A program made the translations under genes and the position numbers. The notes beneath the pieces are model-generated. The model saw nothing but the letters and a program-made list of their open reading frames with translations, was not told the origin of the DNA and made no database searches. Below, one piece after another: positions 47,007 through 57,698 of a DNA stretch of 64,000 nt (positions are counted from its first letter, which is position 1; each line of letters opens with the position of its first letter). Source of the DNA: Candidatus Brocadia sp. WS118 (GTDB taxonomy: Bacteria; Planctomycetota; Brocadiia; Brocadiales; Brocadiaceae); contig PHFX01000152.1 of the NCBI GenBank assembly GCA_007618135.1, positions 1 to 64,000 of the forward strand, in the 5' to 3' direction.

Positions 47007-50000
47007 TTATCTCCGGTAATACTCCTGGATGGGTTTAACGTCGAGGCTGCCATCCCTCAGCGCCTCAATGGCCTTTGTTGCCGCCATAGCGCCAGCGAGT
47101 GTTGTATAATAAGGGACGTGATGCACAAGCGCCGTGCGCCGGATGGAATACGAGACCTCCTGGGCAGCCTTGCCTTCTGTGGTATTAATAACGAGATGTA
47201 TTCCGTTACTCTTGATGTGGTCTACAATATTGGGCCTGCCTTCCATTACTTTTAAAACCGGCGTGACGGGGACGTTGTTGTCACTGAGCACACTCGCTGT
47301 GCCACTGGTTGCAACAAGTTTGAAACCCATCTGTGAAAGTTTTTTTGCGATGGGAATCAAGGGAGTCTTATCTCTGTCTCTCACGCTTATGAAAACCGTC
47401 CCCTTCATGGGGAGACTGCTATCGGCAGCCATTTGGGATTTGGCATAGGCGCGGCCAAAGTCCTTATCGATCCCCATGACCTCACCCGTCGATTTCATTT
47501 CCGGCCCCAGGATGGTATCCACTCCCCTGAACTTGATAAAAGGAAATACGGCCTCTTTCACGGCAATGTGTTTTAGCGTCATGCCCATGGAAACGTTTAA
47601 ATCGCTGAGTTTTTTTCCCATGATTACCTTTGTTGCAATCTTTGCCAGGGGAATACCAATCGCCTTGCTCACAAAGGGCACGGTTCTTGATGCGCGGGGG
47701 TTGACCTCCAGCACATACACGATACCGTCTTTAATCGCATATTGTATATTGATGAGGCCGATTACGTTCAGCGCCAGGGCAATGATGCGCGTCTGTTTTT
47801 TTAATTCATCAATAATATCGGGGCCAATGGAATATGGCGGAAGCGAACAGGCGCTATCGCCTGAATGGATGCCGGCTTCCTCTATGTGTTCCATGATGCC
47901 GCCAATGAACACTTCCTGCCCGTCACATATTGCGTCGACATCGACTTCTATCGCGTCTTCCAGAAACCGGTCAATTAAAACGGGATGTTCCGGCGAGACA
48001 TGTACGGCATGGGTAATATACTCTTCCACGCCGGCCTCATCGTAAACAATCCGCATCGCCCTTCCTCCCAGCACATAGGAAGGACGCAGGAGCACCGGAT
48101 ACCCTATCGTGCCAGCGATGCCTTTTGCCTCACCGGCAGAACGGGCGCATCCGTTTTCGGGTTGTCGTAAATGCAGCCGGTTCAGCATGGCTGCAAACCG
48201 TTCCCGGTCTTCCGCTACATCAATACTCTCCGGAGAAGTCCCCAGGATTTTTACCCCTTCTTTTTCTAACGGGATGGCTAATTTTAACGGCGTTTGCCCG
48301 CCAAATTGAACAACAATCCCTTCAGGTTTTTCCTGTCTAACAATTTCAAGGACGTCTTCCAGCGTGAGTGGTTCAAAATAGAGGCGGTCAGAGGTATCGT
48401 AATCGGTACTCACCGTCTCCGGATTGCAATTCACCATGATGGTTTCGTAACCCAATTCTTTTAACGCAAAGACTCCGTGCACACAACAGTAATCGAATTC
48501 AATGCCCTGTCCGATGCGGTTGGGACCGCTTCCGAGGATAAGAACCTTTTTCTTCGTGGTCGATTCCGCTTCACAATCGCCCTCATACGTGGAATACAAA
48601 TACGGGGTAAATGCTTTAAATTCGGCTGCACAGGTATCCACATGTTTGAAGGCAGGTTGTAAAGCGTGTTTTTGGCGGTATGTCCTCACCGTTTTCTCGT
48701 CGACGCCACACAGAGAAGCGAGGTATCGGTCCGAATAACCGTATTGCTTGGCAACCAGAAACGTGTTCGTATCCAGCGCAAATGCATCCCCGGTTTGTGA
48801 TGGATGGGTGCCTTTCGTAGAGTGCTGTTTTATTTCCGCTTCCACATCCAGCACTTGCTTTATATTGTGAAGGAACCACCGGTCGATACGCGTCCACTTA
48901 AAGATCTCGTCCAGATCCACGCCAAACCTTATCGCATCAGCAATATGCCACAGCCTGTCGGGATTGGGGGTTACGAGTTTTGTTCTTAGGAACTCGTATT
49001 TCTGTTCGGCAGACCATTTATCGCTCCCCGATGGCCACAAGGACTCAAATCCGTGACGCCCTGACTCCATAGAGCGGATGGCCTTACCAATGGCTTCTTT
49101 GAAGGTGCGTCCGATGGCCATGACCTCTCCAACGGATTTCATGTGGATGGTCAGGGTTTGATCGGTATCCGGAAATTTTTCAAAATTGAATCGTGGTATT
49201 TTTACGACGCAATAATCAATCGTTGGTTCAAAACAGGCAGGGGTATAACGGGTGATATCATTCGGGATTTCGTCAAGGGTATAACCAACAGCTAGTTTTG
49301 CTGCAATCTTTGCAATGGGGAACCCCGTAGCCTTTGAGGCCAGGGCAGAACTCCTTGAGACCCTGGGGTTCATTTCTATGGCAAGCATCTCCCCGTTTTC
49401 CGGGTTAACAGCAAACTGGATATTTGACCCCCCCGTTTCCACGCCAATCTCCCTGATGATCTTTATTGCTGCGTCCCGCATTATTTGATATTCGACATCC
49501 GTAAGGGTTTGGGCAGGGGCAACCGTTATACTATCGCCGGTATGGACGCCCATGGGGTCGAAATTTTCAATGGAGCAAATGATAACGACATTGTCCTTCA
49601 GGTCGCGCATTACCTCCAGCTCATATTCCTTCCAGCCCAATACGGAGCGTTCCACAAGCACCTCATGGACAGGGCTCGCTTCAAGGGCGACCTTAATGTA
49701 TTCCCGGTATTCTTCGATATTGTATGCCGCATTGCCGCCGGTGCCTGCCAGGGTAAATGAAGGCCGGATAATGGCGGGAAAACCTATGGTTTCTATGATC
49801 GTCATTGCATCCTCATACGACCGAACATAGCTGCTTTCCGCAACCTGGACGCCGATACGTTTCATCGCGGATTTAAATAGTGACCTGTCCTCGGCCATTT
49901 TGATGGCGTCTAACTTGGCGCCAATCAACTCCACGCCAAATTCATTCAAAATCCCTTTTTCTGCAAGGTTAACTGCGGTATTTAAGCCTGTCTGTCCTCC

Positions 50001-50270
50001 CAGGGTTGGGAGTAATGCCTGCGGGCGTTCCTTTGCAATGATCTTTGCCACCATCTCCGTCGTTATCGGTTCGATGTAAGTCTTATCGGCAACCTCCGGG
50101 TCTGTCATAATGGTGGCGGGATTACTATTTACCAGAACAACCTGGTACCCCTCTTCCCGGAGCGCCTTACAGGCCTGGGTGCCGGAATAATCAAATTCGC
50201 AGGCCTGACCAATGACAATCGGGCCGGAGCCGATAATCATAATTTTTTGTATGTCTTTTCTCTTGGGCAT
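47007..50270 (-). CDS. carB: Carbamoyl phosphate synthase large subunit
   Basis: 1087 aa, makes carbamoyl phosphate for pyrimidines and arginine. Two homologous ATP-grasp halves ([17 protein letters not shown] near the N-terminus and [17 protein letters not shown] near 580) are followed by an allosteric MGS-type domain (about 950-1087, [13 protein letters not shown]). Full length, no break. carA is upstream on the same strand, separated by a 585-nt gap with a pseudogene. Confidence 0.97.
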   Translation of the reverse strand: MPKRKDIQKIMIIGSGPIVIGQACEFDYSGTQACKALREEGYQVVLVNSNPATIMTDPEVADKTYIEPITTEMVAKIIAKERPQALLPTLGGQTGLNTAVNLAEKGILNEFGVELIGAKLDAIKMAEDRSLFKSAMKRIGVQVAESSYVRSYEDAMTIIETIGFPAIIRPSFTLAGTGGNAAYNIEEYREYIKVALEASPVHEVLVERSVLGWKEYELEVMRDLKDNVVIICSIENFDPMGVHTGDSITVAPAQTLTDVEYQIMRDAAIKIIREIGVETGGSNIQFAVNPENGEMLAIEMNPRVSRSSALASKATGFPIAKIAAKLAVGYTLDEIPNDITRYTPACFEPTIDYCVVKIPRFNFEKFPDTDQTLTIHMKSVGEVMAIGRTFKEAIGKAIRSMESGRHGFESLWPSGSDKWSAEQKYEFLRTKLVTPNPDRLWHIADAIRFGVDLDEIFKWTRIDRWFLHNIKQVLDVEAEIKQHSTKGTHPSQTGDAFALDTNTFLVAKQYGYSDRYLASLCGVDEKTVRTYRQKHALQPAFKHVDTCAAEFKAFTPYLYSTYEGDCEAESTTKKKVLILGSGPNRIGQGIEFDYCCVHGVFALKELGYETIMVNCNPETVSTDYDTSDRLYFEPLTLEDVLEIVRQEKPEGIVVQFGGQTPLKLAIPLEKEGVKILGTSPESIDVAEDRERFAAMLNRLHLRQPENGCARSAGEAKGIAGTIGYPVLLRPSYVLGGRAMRIVYDEAGVEEYITHAVHVSPEHPVLIDRFLEDAIEVDVDAICDGQEVFIGGIMEHIEEAGIHSGDSACSLPPYSIGPDIIDELKKQTRIIALALNVIGLINIQYAIKDGIVYVLEVNPRASRTVPFVSKAIGIPLAKIATKVIMGKKLSDLNVSMGMTLKHIAVKEAVFPFIKFRGVDTILGPEMKSTGEVMGIDKDFGRAYAKSQMAADSSLPMKGTVFISVRDRDKTPLIPIAKKLSQMGFKLVATSGTASVLSDNNVPVTPVLKVMEGRPNIVDHIKSNGIHLVINTTEGKAAQEVSYSIRRTALVHHVPYYTTLAGAMAATKAIEALRDGSLDVKPIQEYYRR

Positions 50271-50377
50271 TTAGGCATCCACTTATGATTTATAAACGTT
50301 AAATATTTAAATATTAATATTCAGTTTTATGCTCCAGAAAGTGCGTTGCTGGAGGTTAGAATCTGGATGTTGGAATA

Positions 50378-50745
50378 TTATTTATTAAATTTTTTCCAAT
50401 TTTGATAAAGTTTGTTTACATTTTACCAATTTGGTCAAGTTTTTCATTGAATGCACCATATTCTTCTAGAGAAATGTATTGACAATCTTTGGCAAAAGAT
50501 AACCAATTTTGTGTTTCAGCGCATGAACCTAAAGAATGGATTAAATATTGTTTAAACACATTTGCAAATTCCCTTTTTGCCCATCCTTCTGCAATATTTG
50601 AACTTATAGACCTTGAAGATCAAATTATTTGAGATGTTAGCGAATACATTTCTTCTTTTGGAAACTTCTTTGATAAAAAGTAGATTTCCATTGCTGTGCC
50701 ATAAGATAATTTATGCACTTCTAAATCTTTATACGACTTTATCAC
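50378..50745 (-). pseudogene. Four-helix bundle (S23-type) protein pseudogene
   Basis: Translation from GTG 50745 gives IKSYKDLEVHKLSYGTAMEI, YFLSKKFPKEEMYSLTSQII, then an in-frame TGA where Arg is expected, then SSRSISSNIAEGWAKREFA... to YGAFNEKLDQIGKM. A one-base loss then shifts the frame before LNKLYQNWKKFNK. This is the intervening-sequence S23 family often found in 23S rRNA insertions. Two defects make it inactive. Confidence 0.8.
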
Positions 50746-50855
50746 TTTTAAAACTGTTTAATCTCTTTCAACATCCAATTTCTAGCGTCCAACTTCCAAC
50801 TTCTAACATCTAACTTCTAACTTCTTATCGTATAGCCTGAACAGCTACATTAACT
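50746..50855. other. Low-complexity tract before carA end
   Basis: Repeated CCAACTTCTAAC-like blocks; similar to 6390-6450. No gene. Confidence 0.35.
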
Positions 50856-51977
50856 TTAATGTTTCATCATCTCAATAAATCTCTCAAACAGATAACTCGC
50901 ATCGTGCGGACCCGGCGAAGCCTCCGGATGATACTGGACTGAAAAGGCTGGTATGTCGTGACATTTCAACCCCTCCACCGATTTGTCATTGAGATTAATA
51001 TGCGTAATTTCCACGTTTCCATACGGACTTTTATGCACGGATCCTTCCTGCGGTGGCGTTACGGCAAAGCTGTGATTCTGCGCCGTAATCTCCACTTTTC
51101 TGGTGGACAAGTCCATAACGGGTTGGTTTCCCCCATGGTGTCCAAACTTCAACTTGTAGGTCTTCAGTCCCAACGTAAGCGCAAGTAATTGATGACCAAG
51201 GCAAATGCCAAATACCGGTTTTTTCCCCAATAAACCTTTGATATTCTCCGTCATATAGGGAACGGCTGCCGGGTCACCGGGACCATTAGAAAGTACGATA
51301 CCATCAGGTTTCATATCCAAAACGGTTTGGAACCGGGTTTTGGCAGGGACAACCGTCACGGAGCAACCCGCATTGCTGAGTTTTCTGAGAATATTATATT
51401 TTACGCCACAGTCGTAGACAACGACGTTGAATCTTTTTGGTTTCCCCGTATCCGGATCGGCATCTTTCCATGCATATACATCATTGCATGTGACTGTCTT
51501 TACAAGGTCTGTTCCGTCTAATCCGGTTGATGAATTTGCCTTTTTGGCGAGACGAGGAACGTCAAAATCTTCGGTGGAAATAGTACCCTGCTGAGCGCCG
51601 AAATCCCGCAATCGTCTTGTCAATGCCCGTGTATCGATGCCCTGGATGCCCACAATCTTTTTACTCTTGAGAAACGTATCCAGGCTTACCTGTGAACGCC
51701 AGTTGCTGGGAAAAGGGCTGTATTCTTTCACGATGAAGCCCTCTAAAAAGGGGTTACGGGATTCGTAATCTTTTTCATTGATCCCATAATTGCCAATGAG
51801 GGGGTAGGTCATGACGACCATTTGGCCTTTATATGAAGGGTCGGTAAGGATTTCCTGATACCCCATCATGCTGGTATTAAAAACAACCTCACCGATCGTC
51901 TCACCAGCGGCACCCAGGGAGTGTCCCGTAAAACTTGTTCCATCTGCCAGGACAAGTATCGCACGTTTTTTATCCAT
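50856..51977 (-). CDS. carA: Carbamoyl phosphate synthase small subunit
   Basis: 373 aa, glutamine amidotransferase partner of CarB. The N-terminal domain [21 protein letters not shown] is followed by a class I glutaminase with the Cys in [12 protein letters not shown] (about 253) and the His/Glu in [11 protein letters not shown]. Complete. Confidence 0.96.
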   Translation of the reverse strand: MDKKRAILVLADGTSFTGHSLGAAGETIGEVVFNTSMMGYQEILTDPSYKGQMVVMTYPLIGNYGINEKDYESRNPFLEGFIVKEYSPFPSNWRSQVSLDTFLKSKKIVGIQGIDTRALTRRLRDFGAQQGTISTEDFDVPRLAKKANSSTGLDGTDLVKTVTCNDVYAWKDADPDTGKPKRFNVVVYDCGVKYNILRKLSNAGCSVTVVPAKTRFQTVLDMKPDGIVLSNGPGDPAAVPYMTENIKGLLGKKPVFGICLGHQLLALTLGLKTYKLKFGHHGGNQPVMDLSTRKVEITAQNHSFAVTPPQEGSVHKSPYGNVEITHINLNDKSVEGLKCHDIPAFSVQYHPEASPGPHDASYLFERFIEMMKH

Positions 51978-52140
51978 ACAACGTTTTAGAAACCATAGAG
52001 AAGAATACCATATCGCTTACCACAAACCACCCAAACGGGTGATGAAAAGTCATTATGATTGACGTTCCTACATCATCTTTGTGTGTCGGTGGCTAAATCA
52101 AAGACGATAGATCGTACACAGAAAAGTTGAACGTGTCAAG
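51978..52140. other. Divergent promoter region
   Basis: Space between carA and the epimerase gene; no gene. A candidate carA promoter was not identified. Confidence 0.35.
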
Positions 52141-52180
52141 TCAAAGTTGTTTTTCTGCGGTCAACGTTGTTTTTCGCTTG
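52141..52180 (+). repeat. 20-bp tandem repeat upstream of the epimerase
   Basis: TCAAAGTTGTTTTTCTGCGG then TCAACGTTGTTTTTCGCTTG, two direct copies with no gap. They end at the -35 box of the next promoter, the usual place for regulator binding. Confidence 0.6.
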
Positions 52181-52205
52181 ACTAAGGCAAGGTCTCTGCT
52201 ATATT
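52178..52205 (+). promoter_or_regulatory. Candidate sigma70-type promoter
   Basis: TTGACT (52178-52183), a 16-nt spacer and TATATT (52200-52205), about 48 nt before the ATG at 52254. Same spacing and -35 as the candidate at 14235. Confidence 0.5.
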
Positions 52206-52253
52206 AATTTTTTAGAATACCATAACATAAATCCTTGAAAGGGCAATTATTTC

Positions 52254-53231
52254 ATGGCAATTCTCGTTACGGGTGGCGCCGGTTTTATTGGTTCACATCT
52301 GGTAGAAAGATTGCTGTCTCAGGGTGAACAGATAGTTGTCATTGATAATTTTAATGATTTCTACCAACCTGCTTACAAAAGAGAAAATATCTCTGCGTCC
52401 ATTCGTAACCCGCGTTTAACGTTATACGAAACAGATATTTGTAATACAGCCTCATGTAAAGAGGTATTTGAGAAACATTGCATTGAAAAGGTTGTTCATC
52501 TGGCGGCGTATGCGGGTGTGAGACCTTCCATCGAACGACCCCTGCTCTACGAAGAGGTTAACTGCAAGGGTACAATGAATCTGCTTGAACTTTCCAGGAT
52601 ATATAAGGTCAAACAATTTATCTTTGGTTCATCTTCTTCGGTTTACGGAAACAATAAAAAGATCCCATTTTCTGAAGACGACCCGGTGAACGAGCCCATA
52701 TCCCCCTATGCAGCGACTAAACGGGCGGGAGAGCTATACTGTTATAACTACCATCATCTTTATAAGATACCTGTGGCCTGCCTCCGTTTTTTCACGGTAT
52801 ACGGACCGCGGCAGCGCCCAGACCTTGCTATACGTAAATTTACCGAACTTATTGACTGTGATCAACAGATTCCCATGTACGGTGACGGGACGACACAGAG
52901 AGATTATACCTTCGTTTCCGACATCATTGACGGTGTATTTTCTGCCGTAAACCGGCAATTTAATTTCGAGATTATCAACCTGGGCAATTCAACCCCAATT
53001 CAGCTGACAAGACTCATTGAACTCATTGAACAGGAATTAGGCAAAAAGGCAAAGATTAAAAGACTTCCGGAACAACCCGGAGACGTGCATAGAACCTATG
53101 CGGATATTAGGAAGGGAGGACACTTTTTGCACTACAAACCGAAAGTACCCATTGAGCAAGGTATCCACTTGTTTATAGCATGGTATAAAGAGCGTCAACA
53201 AAGAAAAGGACAAATTTTTCACGCAACGTAA
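52254..53231 (+). CDS. NAD-dependent sugar epimerase/dehydratase
   Basis: A 325-aa extended SDR, close to UDP-glucuronate 4-epimerases. It has GGAGFIGSHLVERL, then the serine motif FGSSSSVYG, and YAATKRAGELYC with the Tyr-x3-Lys pair, followed by RFFTVYGPRQRPD. It interconverts nucleotide sugars for surface polysaccharide. No other sugar genes lie next to it. Confidence 0.9.
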   Translation: MAILVTGGAGFIGSHLVERLLSQGEQIVVIDNFNDFYQPAYKRENISASIRNPRLTLYETDICNTASCKEVFEKHCIEKVVHLAAYAGVRPSIERPLLYEEVNCKGTMNLLELSRIYKVKQFIFGSSSSVYGNNKKIPFSEDDPVNEPISPYAATKRAGELYCYNYHHLYKIPVACLRFFTVYGPRQRPDLAIRKFTELIDCDQQIPMYGDGTTQRDYTFVSDIIDGVFSAVNRQFNFEIINLGNSTPIQLTRLIELIEQELGKKAKIKRLPEQPGDVHRTYADIRKGGHFLHYKPKVPIEQGIHLFIAWYKERQQRKGQIFHAT

Positions 53232-53336
53232 GGTTTGTCATGGATGAAACTCTGTCACAACAGATAGATGTCAATTATAGTGGGACTTTGATTGCGGCAT
53301 AGCCGCGCTATAAAATATCATTCATAAGGTTGCTTC

Positions 53337-53885
53337 ATGCTAAATCTTTCTAACAAAATAAGTCTCAGCAGGATATTTTTTATTCCTCCCCTGGTGCTAT
53401 GCATAACGCAAGTTCAGCATCATAATCATTACCGGTATATCTGCCTTTTTATTATGCTCATGATCGGGCTCAGCGATATGCTGGATGGCTATTTTGCACG
53501 GAAGAGAAATGAAATAACCAATTTTGGAAGGTATCTTGATCCGGTTGCCGACAAGCTTGTCCTGGTGGTCTCCTGCATTATACTTTCCTCCGACCAGCTA
53601 TGGCCGGAGCCAAGATTTCCCAATTGGATCACGGCCGTGATTGTCTGCAGAGACCTCTTGCTCATGATCGGGAGCATTGTTTTGCTTATCATTACCGGCA
53701 GAATGGACTGTCAACCAACCATGCTGGGCAAAGTGACAACATGCCTTCAAATTATTGCTATTATATCCGTAATCATGGGAAATCATATCCCTTTATCAGT
53801 CCTCATCGCCATCTGGTGGTTAGTCGTTATTTTGACCTTTGCTTCAGGACTCTGGTACATGTACAGGGGAGTAAAAGAATTATGA
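53337..53885 (+). CDS. CDP-alcohol phosphatidyltransferase, PgsA-like
   Basis: A 182-aa membrane protein with about five helices. The signature D-x2-D-G-x2-A-R-x8-G-x3-D-x3-D is fully present (DMLDGYFARKRNEITNFGRY followed by LDPVADK). By length it resembles PgsA, which makes phosphatidylglycerophosphate, but other CDP-alcohol substrates are possible. Confidence 0.88.
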   Translation: MLNLSNKISLSRIFFIPPLVLCITQVQHHNHYRYICLFIMLMIGLSDMLDGYFARKRNEITNFGRYLDPVADKLVLVVSCIILSSDQLWPEPRFPNWITAVIVCRDLLLMIGSIVLLIITGRMDCQPTMLGKVTTCLQIIAIISVIMGNHIPLSVLIAIWWLVVILTFASGLWYMYRGVKEL

Positions 53886-54121
53886 TGGACTACCATTTCC
53901 TGGTATATCATATTTTACAAAAAGGCTTTACATTAAATACCTTTTGTAATAGTATCTATGCATAGAAACTATTATAGTGACCACAAAAAGAAAGTCGTCA
54001 TTGCGATCATAATTTGTTTTGCTCAGGTTAAACTCCGCGAAGCAATCCAAACCTTAGAGATTGCTGTAAACGAATCTATAGGTAGTTAATTTATCGAAAT
54101 TTGAAATATGAGAGGTTTTTC
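53886..54121. other. Intergenic region
   Basis: Contains a decayed GTCATTGCG...GAAGCAATC palindrome (about 53997-54060), a relative of 8691-8759. No gene. Confidence 0.4.
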
Positions 54122-55351
54122 ATGAAATTTAACACCATACAAGAGGTCGTAGAGGATCTGAAAAACGGGAAAATGATCATTTTGGTGGATGACGCAAACC
54201 GTGAAAATGAGGGGGATATTACGATTGCAGCGGAAAAGATTACCCCGGATGCAATTAATTTCATGCTCACCCACGCACGGGGCATTATCTGCCTTGCAAT
54301 TCATGCAGAACGGGCAGAAGAACTCGAGCTGTATCCCATGGTATCTCACAATACGTCAAACTTTCAGACACCATTTACGGTTTCCATTGATGCCAGAAAC
54401 GGTATCACCACGGGTGTTTCTTCAAAGGACCGGGCCACAACGATTTTAACCACTATTGACGAAAAGTCAACCGCAGATGACCTTGTGAGGCCGGGCCATG
54501 TGTTTCCGCTCAAGGCACAAAGAGGCGGGGTGCTGGTCAGGACGGGGCACACCGAGGGCGCTGTGGACCTTACCCGCATTGCCGGCCTTAAGCCTGCTGC
54601 CGTTATTTGTGAAATCATGACCGAAGACGGAAATATGGCTAAACTTCCGGAACTGAAAATGTTTGCCGAAAAACACCATCTGAAAATATGTACCATAGCC
54701 GATATCATTAAGTACCGTCACGAACAGGAACGTCTCATTGAAAAGCGTGTAACGGTAAAATTACCTACGATGTATGGCAATTTTACGCTCCACCTTTACC
54801 GTTCCTTTGTTGATGATTATCTCCACCTGGCCCTGTGTCTGGGTGTGGGCAGTGAGAGTGGGAATGCCCCCTCCCCATTACACAATGAGCCGGTGCTGGT
54901 AAGGGTGCATGATGAATGTCTGACCGGCGACATCTTTGGCTCTCTCCGGTGTGACTGTGGAGAACAGCTGCACAATACCCTTAAGATCATACAGGAAGCA
55001 GGAAAAGGTATCCTGCTGTATATGCGGCAGGAAGGCCGCGGGATCGGCCTGGAGAACAAATTGCACGCCTATCTGTTACAGGAAAAGGGACTTGACACCG
55101 TTGAGGCCAATGAAAGACTTGGTTTTCCTGCCGATAAGCGCGACTATGGCATCGGTGCGCAGATCTTGAGAGACCTGGGTGTAACAAAGATGCGGCTGCT
55201 TACCAATAACCCTAAAAAGTTTGCTGCCCTTGCCGGATATGGCCTTGAAATTGTGGAACGGGTACCCATTGTTATGGATCCAAAGGAAGAAAACAAGGAT
55301 TATCTCAAAACAAAGAAGGAAAAATTAGGGCACATTATAGAAAAGGTATAA
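54122..55351 (+). CDS. ribBA: Bifunctional riboflavin enzyme RibBA
   Basis: 409 aa from ATG 54122 (GAGAGG upstream). Residues 1-200 are 3,4-dihydroxy-2-butanone 4-phosphate synthase (VDDANRENEGD acidic loop). Residues 205-409 are GTP cyclohydrolase II (zinc cysteines in GSLRCDCGEQL, active Arg region QEGRGIGLENK). Both halves look complete. A ribD starts at 63775. Confidence 0.95.
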   Translation: MKFNTIQEVVEDLKNGKMIILVDDANRENEGDITIAAEKITPDAINFMLTHARGIICLAIHAERAEELELYPMVSHNTSNFQTPFTVSIDARNGITTGVSSKDRATTILTTIDEKSTADDLVRPGHVFPLKAQRGGVLVRTGHTEGAVDLTRIAGLKPAAVICEIMTEDGNMAKLPELKMFAEKHHLKICTIADIIKYRHEQERLIEKRVTVKLPTMYGNFTLHLYRSFVDDYLHLALCLGVGSESGNAPSPLHNEPVLVRVHDECLTGDIFGSLRCDCGEQLHNTLKIIQEAGKGILLYMRQEGRGIGLENKLHAYLLQEKGLDTVEANERLGFPADKRDYGIGAQILRDLGVTKMRLLTNNPKKFAALAGYGLEIVERVPIVMDPKEENKDYLKTKKEKLGHIIEKV

Positions 55352-55772
55352 ACTGCGCACAGCGGTAGCAGGACGGCGTGGATAAATGATTTTGGTCGTG
55401 TACTCGCTTGTAAATAAATTAGGTTGGAGTTTAAAAGACGAAACCCCAACGACTTTTTTCTTTGAATGCATCTTTTGAGACGTAGCGCCGATCCCTTGTG
55501 GTCGGCCAATTGCTGGGGATAAACCCCAGCGCTACAAATTCACATTGAAATTCCTATACCTTAAATTAGGGTGGGGCTTAAAAGACAAAAACCGATAGCT
55601 TTTTACCCACCCCTCAATCCCCTCCGAAGAGGGGACTTCTCAAATTCCCCTCTTGAGAGGGGTAGGGGGGTGAGTTTATTCATAGCATAACTGAAAAAGA
55701 TTGAAATTCCTTTACCTCAATTTATAAGTTTTTTCTGGCATCCTCTGTGGCTGAAGGTTATTCCCAAAAACG
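55352..55772. other. Repeat-filled gap before permease
   Basis: Contains the 158-bp direct repeat (55413-55570) and a CCCCTCCGAAGAGGGG / CCCCTCTTGAGAGGGG hairpin pair (about 55603-55675). No gene. Confidence 0.55.
55413..55570 (+). repeat. 158-bp direct repeat, left copy
   Basis: Starts AATAAATTAGGTTGG and ends TTAAATTAGG, with a 54-bp GTAGCGCC...GCGCTAC palindrome unit at 55482-55535. The right copy at 57541-57698 has the same length and about 90% identity. Confidence 0.8.
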
Positions 55773-57284
55773 ATGAAAAAACTATTCGCAAAAAAGGCAC
55801 TGCGTGACCTTGCCGAAGAATCGAATCATCACCATTTCAAACGGGTATTAGGCCCGTTCTCGCTCACTGCATTAGGAATCGGCGCCGTCATTGGCGCCGG
55901 GATCTTTGTTTTAACCGGTCTGGCTGCTAGGGAATTTGCCGGCCCCAGCTTAATCCTTTCCTTTGTCCTTTCGGGCCTTGCCTGTATCTTTGTGGCCCTC
56001 TGCTATGCTGAGTTTGCGTCCATGGTGCCTCTGGCAGGCAGCGCTTATACCTATTCCTATGCGGCCCTCGGTGAGATCTTTGCCTGGATTATCGGATGGG
56101 ATCTTATCCTGGAATATTCGCTTGCCTCAAGCCTTGTTGCTGTGGGATGGTCACATTATTTTGTAAAACTCATAGGTCTCTTTGGTCTGCATATCCCTCC
56201 CTGGCTCACCAATGACTACTGGACGTTGTCGCATCAGACACCCGACCTCTTTGCTCAAAGTGTACCTTACCTTTTCGGCATTCCAATGGTATTCAATTTA
56301 CCCGCAGCATTGGTTATTATTGCCATTACGACCTTGCTCGTCATTGGCATCAAGGAAAGCGCCCGTTTCAACAGTATTATCGTGGGGGTAAAACTCGCGG
56401 TTATTCTCCTCGTGATCTTTGTCGGGTGGTTTTATATAAAGAGTGATAACTGGGGCAATAGTTTTAGCGCCTTTGCACCTTTTGGCATCGGCGGTATTGG
56501 CACGGGTGCAGCTTACGTATTCTTTGCCTACATCGGTTTTGATGCCGTTTCAACGACTGCCCAGGAGGCAAGAAATCCGAAAAGGGACGTACCCATTGGT
56601 ATCATAGTCTCGTTGGTGCTGTGTACCATATTATACATTGCCGTAACGGCCGTCCTCACCGGTATGGTTTATTACAAAGACATCAACATCGATGCCCCCC
56701 TGGCTGATGCCTTTACCCGATACGGGCTGGTGAAGGTATCATTTTTTATTTCCGTCGGAGCCGTAGCCGGGCTGACCAGCGTGCTCCTGGTGTTACTCTT
56801 AAGTCAATCCAGGATATTCTGGGCGATAGCCAGGGACGGACTCCTGCCTGAACGCATCTTTGCTGCTGTCCATCCCCGTTTTGGGACACCCTATATATCA
56901 ACCATCATTGTTGGCGCCTGTGTCGCCCTTACCGCCAGTTGTTTTCCGATAGAAGAAATTGCAAAATTGGTCAATATCGGAACACTCCTTGCCTTTTGTC
57001 TTGTCAGCGCCGCGGTTATCATCCTGCGCAAGAAGGACCCGCATCATCCCCGTGCATTTAAGTGTCCCTTTGTGCCGGTAATACCCATCCTGGGCATCCT
57101 CTCCTGCGGATATATGATGATCCGTCTCGAATTCTCCACATGGCTTAGACTCATCGCATGGCTGGTGCTCGGCGCCATTATTTATGCCGCCTATGGCAGA
57201 CGCCACAGCAAACTGGCAAGGAAATATGCCCTGATGGAGAAACAAAACGAATCGCTGGTGGAGTTTGACAAGAGTTATTTGTAG
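55773..57284 (+). CDS. Amino acid permease (APC superfamily, CAT-like)
   Basis: A 503-aa membrane protein with about 12-14 helices. SLTALGIGAVIGAGIFVLTG in the first helix is the substrate-binding signature of APC transporters. The cationic amino acid transporter-like length and VFFAYIGFDAVSTTAQEARN segment support an amino-acid permease of the YfnA/CAT type. The gene is bracketed by the 158-bp direct repeats. Confidence 0.92.
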   Translation: MKKLFAKKALRDLAEESNHHHFKRVLGPFSLTALGIGAVIGAGIFVLTGLAAREFAGPSLILSFVLSGLACIFVALCYAEFASMVPLAGSAYTYSYAALGEIFAWIIGWDLILEYSLASSLVAVGWSHYFVKLIGLFGLHIPPWLTNDYWTLSHQTPDLFAQSVPYLFGIPMVFNLPAALVIIAITTLLVIGIKESARFNSIIVGVKLAVILLVIFVGWFYIKSDNWGNSFSAFAPFGIGGIGTGAAYVFFAYIGFDAVSTTAQEARNPKRDVPIGIIVSLVLCTILYIAVTAVLTGMVYYKDINIDAPLADAFTRYGLVKVSFFISVGAVAGLTSVLLVLLLSQSRIFWAIARDGLLPERIFAAVHPRFGTPYISTIIVGACVALTASCFPIEEIAKLVNIGTLLAFCLVSAAVIILRKKDPHHPRAFKCPFVPVIPILGILSCGYMMIRLEFSTWLRLIAWLVLGAIIYAAYGRRHSKLARKYALMEKQNESLVEFDKSYL

Positions 57285-57350
57285 GGGCGTATTGCAATAA
57301 TCCCCTGCCTTTATGAGATAAAAATAGATAAAAGTGTCTTGGAGGCATTT

Positions 57351-57545
57351 ACGAAATACAAGGTAAACCTCAAAAAAACTGAAGAAAGTTATGCCGTTTG
57401 GGTTCATGGTCTGCCTGGTTGTTGGACACAAAGTCAGACGGAAAAGGAGGCTTTAGAAAATATAAAAGACGCTATAAAAACATATTTAGAGACTATTGAT
57501 GAATTAAGCAAAGATAAGGTGTCTCGTTACGTAGAAGTAGAATAA
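57351..57545 (+). CDS. HicB-like antitoxin, possible ACG start
   Basis: About 64 aa: KYKVNLKKTEESYAVWVHGL, PGCWTQSQTEKEALENIKDA. This is a full HicB-type fold. The expected start, 5 nt after GGAGG, is ACG at 57351 instead of ATG; a TTG at 57339 overlaps the ribosome-binding site. No hicA follows or precedes, so it is an orphan. The last codons and stop lie in the right copy of the 158-bp repeat. Confidence 0.6.
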   Translation, partial: TKYKVNLKKTEESYAVWVHGLPGCWTQSQTEKEALENIKDAIKTYLETIDELSKDKVSRYVEVE

Positions 57546-57698
57546 ATTAGGTTGGGGTTTAAAAGACAAAAACCCAACAACTTCTTTCTTTGAATGCATC
57601 TTTTGAGACGTAGCGCCGATCCCTTGTGGTCGGCCAATTGCTGGGGATAAACCCCAGCGCTACGATTTCACATTAAAATTCCTTAACATTAAATTAGG
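57541..57698 (+). repeat. 158-bp direct repeat, right copy
   Basis: Same limits and internal order as 55413-55570; includes the 54-bp GTAGCGCC unit at 57610-57663. It begins inside the last codon before the stop of the HicB-like gene. Confidence 0.8.

Noticed and set aside
47476-48045. 189-codon frame opposite carB
   Set aside because: carB is conserved throughout; the frame is Ser/Thr/Met-rich as expected for a shadow.
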